Shown here: piece after piece, positions 56,050 to 64,000 of the stretch
Numbering within the stretch: position 1 is the first letter of the stretch
Layout: every line of letters begins with the position of its first letter
NCBI RefSeq assembly: GCF_018812025.1
Contig: NC_063062.1
Coordinates: 4,169,927-4,233,926 of the forward strand
Length of the DNA: 64,000 nt
Origin: Megalobrama amblycephala
Lineage: Eukaryota; Chordata; Actinopteri; Cypriniformes; Xenocyprididae
Direction: 5' to 3'
Made by a program: the position numbers and the translations under genes
Notes under the pieces: model-generated
What the model was told of the DNA's origin: nothing
Database searches by the model: none
The model's input: only the letters and a program-made list of their open reading frames with translations

Positions 56050-56967
56050 AGGTGCCCTTGATTCAAAAATTTAATTTACCTATTGGCATAGTTAAATAAC
56101 AAGAGTTCAGTACATGGAAAAGACATACGGTGAGTCTCAAACTCCATTGTTTCCTCCTTCTTATATAAATCTCATTTGTTTAAAAGACCTCCGAAGAACA
56201 GGCGAATCTCAACATAACACCGACTGTTACGTAACAGTCGGGGTGTACGCCCCAATATTTGCATATGCCAGCCCATGTTCCCAACATTATTAAAGGCATT
56301 ACACAAGGGCAGCCAGTATTAACATCTGGATCTGTGCACAGCTGAATCATCAGACTAGGTAAGCAAGCAATAACAACAGCGAAAAATGGCAGATGGAGCA
56401 ATAATAACTTACATGATTCATGATAACATGATATTTTTAGTGATATTTGTAAATTGTCTTTCTACATGTTTCGTTAGCATGTTGCTAATGTACTGTTAAA
56501 TGTGGTTAAAGTTACCATAGTTTCTTACTGTATTCACGGAGACGAGCCGTCGCTATTTTCATTTTTAAACACTTGCAGTCTGTATAATGCATAAACACAA
56601 CTTCATTCTTTATAAATCTCTCCAACAGTGTGTAATGTTAGCTTTAGCCATGGAGCACTATCAAACTCATTCATAACCAAATGTAAACATTCAAATAAAC
56701 ACTGTACTTACGCGATTAGACATGCTGCAGGACGAACACTTTGTAAAGATCCATTTTGGGGGTTATATTAGCTGTGTGAACTTTTTTTATGTTGTTTAAG
56801 GCAAGCGCAAGCTCCATGGGCAGAAAGCATGAGCAATTAAAGGGCCAGCAGCCCTGAATCGGCTCATTTATAATGATGCCCCAAATAGGCATTTAAAAAA
56901 ATCTATGGGGTATTTTGAGCTGAAACTTCACAGACACATTTTTTTTTTTAAAAGTTCTAGGGCACCT
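56050..56967 (-). mobile_element. TTAA-flanked non-autonomous element, copy 3
   Basis: Ends AGGTGCCC...GGGCACCT, with TTAA at 56046-56049 and 56968-56971. Same orientation as copy 2 and close to it in sequence. Confidence 0.9.
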
Positions 56968-56971
56968 TTAA

Positions 56972-57424
56972 GGTAGACGTAAGGTGATCTTTAGCATTCC
57001 ATGAATCAAGAGGATTTTCTATAGGTTTCAAGACTTAGAAAAGGCAAAAAAAAAAAAACTGCCCAAGTGTCAGTAAATATTACAGGTCTGTGATCCATAA
57101 AACTCACAAATGTCAATATCATAGATCAATAAGCCATAAGACAACACAAGATCACGTGTATGGCTAATGATGTGTGTTGGGCCTTTCAGTAGCTGATCCC
57201 GAAGAGCTCTTAGTAGTATATTAGGTTTTATAAGGTAAGGGGTAGATAAGGTACAAAAGTGTCCCTTTAAGGCAGAGGTAGCCAACCCTTCTCCTGGAGG
57301 GTTGCCTTCCTGCAGAATTGTATATGCATCTGTATATGCATGAACCATACAAAAATGTAGTTATATGACTTTTATCTCACTTTGTTTGCAGTTACACTTT
57401 TCATACATGAAATAAATGTGTGAT
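56972..57424. other. Intergenic, nothing recognised
   Basis: CTTCTCCTGGAGGGTTGCCTTCCTGCAG-type words near 57287 resemble a MITE end but no partner is seen. Confidence 0.4.
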
Positions 57425-57550
57425 GGTGTGTATAAAATCAAGCACCTAGGCATGCAGACTGCTTCTACAAACATTTGTGAAAGAATGGATCGCTCTCAGG
57501 AGCTCAGTGAATTCAAGCATGGTACCGTGATAGGTTGCCACCTGTGCAAT
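57425..57550 (+). pseudogene. Tc1-like transposon 5' fragment
   Basis: GTATAAAATCAAGCACCTAG, ATGCAGACTGCTTCTACAAA and GGTACCGTGATAGGTTGCCA match 35221-35330 of the Tc1 element. Cut off abruptly; no ends. Confidence 0.85.
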
Positions 57551-57654
57551 AATGATCCAGTCATAGACCTATTTAAATCCAAACAGTGACTTTTTTTTTT
57601 TTTTTGTCAGGGCAGTGTGTATAGTACATATATGTTCAAATATATTTATACACA

Positions 57655-58318
57655 AACAGTACCATATTTTATCACATGTATTCATTCACTCATTCAACTT
57701 TTATTTCCAGACTCAAGGTCCATTAGAAATGAGACATACAGCATACAAAATTTAAAAAAAAAAGACAATTATACCAATATTTTCTCATAGATGACTGGTA
57801 TCGGATCACACTTTGCCTAGGATTCGACAATAGCATTCTGTGAATTTTCCAACAGACAAATAAATTTATACATCAAATTTCTCATTAAAGCCATAAAGGT
57901 TCTTACTCTTGACATACAAAACAGATTACTTGCACAGCTCCACCTTGTTTTTTTTCAAGAGAATTCTCATACAATCATTGTAAGCAGTCTGAAGCTTACA
58001 TAAGCTCACTTTTTTAAACTTGACCTGTAAAGGAGCAATATAAAGAGAGGTACAAAATGTTCTAAAAAGGTTCATCTTAATCTGATCTGAACACATATAA
58101 AATTTTCTTACCAACATATTAGCTTGGGCATATAACATACGACATGTCCTCATCATCACCCATTTCATCATTAATGATATGTCCCAAATATTTTATTTCA
58201 TTGCATATATTTAGTACTTGCCCTGCCAGATAAAAATCTGGAAAATTAAGATCCATATCTCCTTTTGTTCTACACATCATGACAGCACTCTTTGTTGTAT
58301 TATATTGCACATCATATT
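57655..58318 (-). pseudogene. Non-LTR reverse transcriptase C-terminal part, frameshifted
   Basis: The minus-strand frames 58310-58119 (YNTTKSAVMMCRTKGDMDLN and NEIKYLGHIINDEM) and 58171-57926 (CRMLYAQANMLVRKFYMC and KLQTAYNDCMRILLK) are the thumb and tail of a LINE-type RT, separated by a frameshift near 58140. I cannot assign the clade with confidence. The catalytic YADD part lies outside or is lost. Confidence 0.7.
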
Positions 58319-58692
58319 TTCAGGCAAACCGGACGACCCAGTTAAGGGCATCCGGGGGGCGCCGAGAGGCAGGGGGACAGGCGGTGGCACGCCTTGGCAT
58401 GTATATCTATATTATGACGTGTATTATTGAATATAAAATTACATTCATCATAATATAAGTAAATAAGTATATTGTCACATTTTTCAACAGGGCCTATATA
58501 AAAAGTGCCAATTCCTCATTTATTATTCAATATAATGCAATATATTGTTTTGTACATTTTCAATATACACATTGATTGTTCATATATAAGGAAATATATT
58601 TTCTTTGTGTAAAGGGTGACAAGCTGCTCTACCCCAATTTTTGCACTTTTTTCCTGACAGTGAGTTGGAATGGCAGTTGTCAAATTGTACAC
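58319..58692. other. AT-rich, with a GC-rich island at 58325-58400
   Basis: A GC-rich island (GGCATCCGGGGGGCGCCGAG) stands alone in AT-rich DNA. No gene recognised. Confidence 0.4.
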
Positions 58693-58694
58693 CA

Positions 58695-58739
58695 TTAAGT
58701 CAAGTCAAGTCAAGTTTATTTATATAGCACTTTATTTAA
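58695..58739 (-). pseudogene. L2 LINE tail, first part
   Basis: Complement of a LINE tail: TATATAAATAAACTTGACTT with GACTT repeats. The rest lies at 60264-60480. Confidence 0.75.
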
Positions 58740-60263
58740 CCCTCTGGAGTCTGAGGCTGATTTGGGGCCTGGAGAAGTTTTGACATGCTCTGACATTTGT
58801 GCTTTTTTCAGTTGTTCATAAACATATAAATGACAAAAGTGTCATTACACTGTATTCAGCACAAACTAGGCTACCATAATATGTGAGGAGCGTTTGCGTT
58901 TTTGAAAGAATAAAGAATAACGTTTATGCATGGTTATTGAAAAAACAAAAAACTTAAGTCACTGAAATAAGGCCAAAAAAAATAATATTAAATCTGTGTT
59001 CATAAGACTTCTGGGTATTGGAGATTGTTGACTAGAGTTTTTGCTTCAAAATGATGTAAAAATTATCCTTCCTACTCCTTCATATAAAACAAAAGAGAGA
59101 TTTAAATTTTCTAAAACATCTTTGGTCAAGAAACACAGTATGCGTGGAGGCGTGAATCCTCATGAATAATGGGTGATTCTCACCTGAGAAGACAAAAGAA
59201 TCGCATAAAGAGCTCTAATGAGCTGCATAAATAATGAGCTCTTTCAGACAGGTAGGCTGTGAAAAAACCCTCTGTGATCATGATTCAAATCTCACCATGG
59301 TGTAAATCAAACATACAGAAAAAACAGCAATACTGTGAAATATTATTACAATTTAAAATAATGGTATTCTATTATATTCTTTAAAATATAATGTATTTCT
59401 GTGATGCAAAGTGTCTGAACAATTATGTTACCTCTATGGCATTTCACATAGGCTTTTAGCTTAAAAGCATGCACATTTGGAGAAATATTGATGGATTCTC
59501 ATATGTTTGTCAATTTTCTATACAGAAGAGTAGGCCTAATATTTATTCAGGATTTATTGTCATCACTATGAGTGCTGGATACTGTGTTTTCAATTCATAC
59601 TTGCAGCCGGAGGGCGCTCTGTACACCTTTAGTTCACAAATGCCTGAGCACTAAAGAAGAATAGGCAATCCAGGAACTAACCGAACTAACAGAGGACAGA
59701 GATCGCTAACTGTGGCTATTCAAAACACTTTTCAAGACAATAAATACACGATTGAGATGATGAATGCATGCATTGCCTCAGTATTTGCCTCTGAATAGCG
59801 CTGGCTCCGTGGGCGTGGCCGCATTAGCGGATAATGAGCTGAATCCTGGATTTCTGACATGGCTCTCTTTTCATACAGATTACATAAACACAGAATGTTT
59901 GTTTTCGATTTGACTTACACGATTTAAAACCTGACATTTCAACGTTTTTTTAGACATAAGTCTAATTTTTTTGTGATTAGTATTCACTAAGTTACAGTTA
60001 ATTTTCTGAGAACTATCAGATTGGACTTCCTTCAGAGGGAGACGAGAGATCACGCATCATGTTAGTTTTCTTTATTTTACAAAAAGCACAACATTTTGTT
60101 TTTACTCTTAGTGTACACAAATAAAAGAAGATATTCCACAGATTAAAATGGTGTATAACTCTTAATTGTATGTGCAACATTAACAGAGTATTTTGAGTCT
60201 CTTTCACACTGGTAAGAAAAAAACCGCGGTGGTATCGCCAGCGATACCTCAGACCTCCGAGTG
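58740..60263. mobile_element. TTAA-flanked element with CTCTGGAGTCTGAGG ends
   Basis: Left CCCTCTGGAGTCTGAGG and right CCTCAGACCTCCGAGTG are inverted, with TTAA on both sides (58736-58739, 60264-60267). A different family from the AGGTGCC elements. No transposase frame. It splits an L2 tail. Confidence 0.8.
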
Positions 60264-60480
60264 TTAATAAAAAAAATGCTTCAAAGCAGCTTTACGGTAC
60301 AAATCAATGTAATAGTTTAATCATTTCAAGCACAAATTCAAGTACAACAAAGCAGCTCTACAGGGAATGACAGTAGTTTTAGTAAATTATTTACAATGGT
60401 CTTCCCTGAAGATGAAGTTGAACAAAATTGGCTTGGTCACTGATTCAGATAACATCTTCCTGTCTTAGTGGGTGGTTTTG
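60264..60480 (-). pseudogene. L2 LINE tail, second part
   Basis: ATGCTTCAAAGCAGCTTTAC is the complement of the 3'UTR text GTAAAGCTGCTTTGAA. The right limit is approximate. Confidence 0.6.
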
Positions 60481-62050
60481 GGCCAATTAAAGCTGTGATG
60501 GAGCCCAGGCCATTTGCCGTCAGTGAATAACAGGCGCTTACCAAAAAAGTGAGTAATATTCAGCTGGCTATGTGATTACAACATGTCTGCCCTCCACTAG
60601 GCGACCCACACATATCATAAAACACAAGACGTGTGAGCTAAACCGACCATACTAATGAAATGTCTCAGTTAGCGCTGTCCAACCAATCAGTTAGCACTTT
60701 TCTTGTGAATATTAACCCTTCCTGTGTATCACACGTGTGTACAAAACATTCAGTGTGTGACGTCCATATATCATTAATGTTCCTAATGAAAAAAATGTAA
60801 TGTAACAACATGAATCAAGATGAATGACAGAAGGCCAAGTCCTGACTGTGGACGAGAGGAGGAGGGTAATTAGCTCCTGAGCAATGCAATGAAGCTGCTG
60901 ATATTACTGGATGGACCTTATGATGCTGTGATAGACGTCATTTCCCTATAGGATCAGTTGTGAGTCAGCTGATACGTGACTTGGCAGAACTATGCTTGAT
61001 TTCCTTGATGTGAAGTACTGATGTCAAAACATATAATTATTTATAATGCATTAGGCAACACACTATGCTCCAGCTGCTCTGCAGATAGTCCTCCACCTCT
61101 TTTTATTATGTCAATATGCCTACTCACCGCCCACAAAAACGTCACACCCAGGGCAGGACTTGGATCATTATTTTGGCATTATTAAGCTAACTTATCATAT
61201 GTCAACAAGCATGCAGAGTCGAATTCTGAAGTGCAGAGTGTTTCTTGGAAATGATTGCTAATGTCATAAATCTGTTCAGCCCCATCAGTCGATTTTGGAT
61301 AAAACTGGGAAATATTTGTAGAAGTAAAAAAGCTGTTTTTCATACAAGCAAATGGTTTGAAAATGGTAAATAGGGATATTATCGGAATAGGCATAAATCA
61401 AGGAATCTGTTGACACAGAGACACACAATGAACAGAAATGCGTGGGGAATTGCAGTGCTCTGGTCAACAATAACTATAGAGTTATTGTCGCTATAAAGTT
61501 AGAGCCGGTAAATGTGGTTTACAGGTTTCATTCATAGAAAGAGAATGATGTGAGCGCACGTGAGCGGGCCTGAGCCAAATCAGTTGCGGTAAGAGTACTG
61601 TCATGTTTGCGGACTAAATAGCTCAACACGAAAGGCAAAGGGAAACGCAAAGAGTGGGTTAAGTGGTGGAAATAACAGATGATGGGCACAGAAAGCTAAC
61701 AAAACTGAAATATTACGAATACACACCCATCACAGGTGTAGCGTGCAAACTCAAAATACCTCGGTTACATACCTCAGTTTAAATAGATTTTTGTGTGAGG
61801 TGTGGGTTTCAGGGATGTTTAGATAACTATTAAAGGAGTTCACATGTTAACTTTTCTTGAAAAAACTTTGAGCTATTATCTGTTTAAAATGCTTCAGTTT
61901 GTTTTCATATTATAATAATATAATAGACTATAAACCACTCTTTTAGGATGTCCATTTTCCACAGTGTCAGAAATAATATCTGCACTTATGCGCATGTTAA
62001 TGTTGAATACCTACGTAGGCAGATGTGTGTATGTGCGTGGTATGTGCTTG
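60481..62050. other. Repeat-poor intergenic DNA
   Basis: No repeat family, exon or RNA recognised except the short segment shared with 54.8 kb. Contains GTGAGTCAGCTGAT near 60958, an AP-1/MAF-like word of unknown meaning. Confidence 0.4.
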
Positions 62051-62220
62051 CTATATGTATGTGTGGGAATATATGGGCACGCATGCATTCATGCATTTAT
62101 GTATATGTGTATGTAGGTATGTGTATATATGTATGTACGTATGTATATGCATATATGTATAATTTGTGCTATATGTGCATGTGTGTATATGTAAACATGT
62201 AAACGTACAGATGTAGTGGA
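62050..62220. repeat. (ATGT)/(GTAT) simple-sequence region
   Basis: Imperfect TATG/TGTA units over about 170 bp. Confidence 0.85.
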
Positions 62221-62704
62221 AATAAATTCTGTTACTACTACTAATAGTAAAACAAATTGAAGCAAACTGATATAAGATATTAGAACCCATATAATATATC
62301 AGTTTAAATACTTCAATTATTTTTATATTTTATTGTTATATTGTAAGCCTAATAAAGCCTTGCCATTAAAAAGTTTGAAACCCCCTGATTTTGATGGTTT
62401 AATACTGTGCTAATAATTGACTGTACAAAAACACATTACGGTTGTCCCAAACCATCTCAGTGTAACTGCTCAAATTATTATTATAAAGAATTCAACTGTC
62501 CTGCGGGAGATTTTTTAAAAAAAAAAATATAATTACTTGGTAAGGACTGGTAAAAAAAACAGCACTGTTAAAAAACCAAACAAAAAAAACCAAACAAACA
62601 AAAAAACCTCTTAAGTAACCTAAAACGTGCTTAATTTAGTGACTGAACTGCTTGTTTTTGAAAATGCTTTAAAAGTTAAAATTGCATGATGAAACCAATG
62701 TTTT

Positions 62705-62710
<6 letters not shown>
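62221..62710. other. Intergenic, nothing recognised
   Basis: A-runs only. Confidence 0.4.

Positions 62711-62784
<74 letters not shown>
62711..62784. repeat. (GT)n microsatellite, about 37 units
   Basis: Uninterrupted GT repeat. Confidence 0.95.
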
Positions 62785-62787
<3 letters not shown>

Positions 62788-62916
62788 ACGTACACTCAAC
62801 AGGTTTGGTATAAAGAAGGTTTTTGCTCAGGTGGCCAAAAATGTCCACTCAACAGAGAAAAGATTTAGATAACAAAACTTAGAGAGAACATTGACTGTAT
62901 TTGTACTTTGTAATCT

Positions 62917-63366
62917 ATGTGTGGGGAATGCAGGAAAACCCCAATGATGTTTAAAAAAATGTATGACATCATGCTAGGCTTGTGATTGCCCACTTTGAGT
63001 GCAATAAAAATCCCCTGTGAAATCAGCTACTAAAAATCTAGTTGTGTGAAAGATGACACAACTAGATTTTTTTTCACAACCTCATCCCTTTGTCAAAAAT
63101 ATTGTTTAACTTGTTTCATCCACTGTGGGAACAAGTCAAAGTTTGTTTTGATGTTTTGTTGTACAGAATTGAATTACAATGATCAACAGAGAAAGACTGT
63201 TCAGTGTAAAGAGTAATAGATAGGTAAATGGAGAACACCTGTGAGTGAGGGATTTCTGGGGTCACCAGTTCACTCGTGCCAGATCAATGGAAGAGGGGCA
63301 ACAGTATTCTTATGTAGCCATTCTACCATCATTGGGGTTTTCCCTGCATTATCCACACATATTTTA
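62917..63366. mobile_element. Candidate 450-bp TIR element
   Basis: The left TATGTGTGGGGAATGCAGGA with ACCCCAATGATG is matched in reverse by CATCATTGGGGTTTTCCCTG with CACACATA. One mismatch cluster. A perfect 16-bp hairpin lies inside (63032-63071). Confidence 0.65.
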
Positions 63367-64000
63367 GGATGCATGCAGTGCTTCTAATCAGCGCAAAGTA
63401 TAAACAATTTTGTCACATAAGTAAATACAGTATGACATCACCAGCTAAGATTTTAAGTGAGAGTAAGTAGATTAAGAGTTTAATACTCTGATTTAGTGGG
63501 AATCTCTCTCTCTCTCTGTCTGTGTGTGTGTGTGTGCGCGCGCATGTTTTTCTATCCCAGTAGGGACTTAAACCTGAATGCACACAGGCTCATGGAGACT
63601 TGTGTCACAGAGGAAACAAGTTTATAAAAAAAATCAATTTTTTTGAAAGTGTAAAACTGCAGAAAGAAGGCAGGGTTGAATAGAATATACAGTTTGTACA
63701 GTATAAAAATCATTATGTCTATGGAGACTCTCTAAAAAGATAGCAAACCAGACATGTGTGTATGTGTGTGTGTGTATCCTTATCAATTTATGGACTACAT
63801 TTAACACTTTCATTGTTTGGGTTTGACAAGTGTGAGCACAATTCTGTTCACACAGTTAGCGGCTTCAGTACTATTCGAATGAGCAACCAAAGTCAACCCT
63901 GTATTCCATTCTCACACTATTCATGAATATCACATGTAACCGTAGTGACAGTGACTAAAGTAAATATTAAATGTGCTAACGTCCATAAAACTGCACCAAA
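63367..64000. other. Intergenic with (CT)n(TG)n and short (GT)n
   Basis: Simple repeats at 63503-63541 and 63755-63775. No gene. Confidence 0.6.

Noticed and set aside
61948..62290. Overlapping frames rich in Tyr, Val, Met, His
   Set aside because: Translations of the ATGT/GTAT simple-sequence region.
1..64000. CRISPR arrays, operons, tRNA or rRNA genes
   Set aside because: No regularly spaced direct repeats with unique spacers, no tRNA A/B boxes in register, and clear intron-bearing vertebrate sequence.

Overview
The window is teleost nuclear DNA, almost certainly from a cyprinid (carp/minnow/zebrafish group). It is AT-rich and intron-bearing, with GT-AG splice sites, long (CA)n tracts, Tc1-like transposons, L2-type LINEs whose 3' ends read AAAAAGCGCTATATAAATAA, and the palindromic repeats ending in GGGTGAGTAAAT that are typical of cyprinids. 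There are no prokaryotic features. Most of the window is layered transposable elements.

Only one convincing host protein gene is visible. It lies on the minus strand from about 18.8 kb to 4.2 kb. I reconstructed twelve GT-AG exons whose phases join without a break into 482 codons plus a stop. The product is a predicted secreted, cysteine-rich galaxin-like protein: a signal peptide, eighteen Cys-Cys dyads in CCG...Y...ICC.G repeats, a short proline-rich linker built from two tiny exons, and a C-terminal module resembling a netrin/TIMP (NTR) fold. Its introns are packed with mobile elements. Intron 4 was about 150 bp before a nested transposon stack enlarged it to 2.1 kb. The acceptor of the last exon directly abuts a long (TG)n microsatellite.

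Region by region: 0-4 kb is a repeat remnant, a foldback element flanked by TTAA, and the probable 3'UTR of the gene. From 4.2 to 18.8 kb is the gene. From 19 to 25 kb is low-repeat DNA holding LINE scraps and a tandemly duplicated promoter plus signal-peptide exon fragment on the plus strand (22.9-24.8 kb), which looks like the relic of a small secreted-protein family. From 25 to 30 kb are a TTAA-flanked element, a LINE 3' end split by a 1.85-kb element with an 8-bp target duplication, and a MITE. From 33 to 39 kb are an L2-like LINE (minus strand), a Tc1 element carrying three other insertions, and a second Tc1 inside a cyprinid MITE. From 40 to 47 kb are further TIR elements, a scrambled array, a 2.1-kb hAT-type element and a 369-bp truncated L1 with a 19-bp target duplication. 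From 48.3 to 53.2 kb is a near full-length L2 retrotransposon (esterase-type ORF1, endonuclease and reverse transcriptase ORF2) with only a few lesions. From 53.7 to 60.5 kb are decayed LINEs and two TTAA-flanked elements, and the end of the window holds microsatellites and a possible short MITE.

Target-site duplications and nesting order allow a relative history of insertions to be read directly. No CRISPR, operon, tRNA or rRNA was found. All identifications rest on motif reading; no database search was possible.
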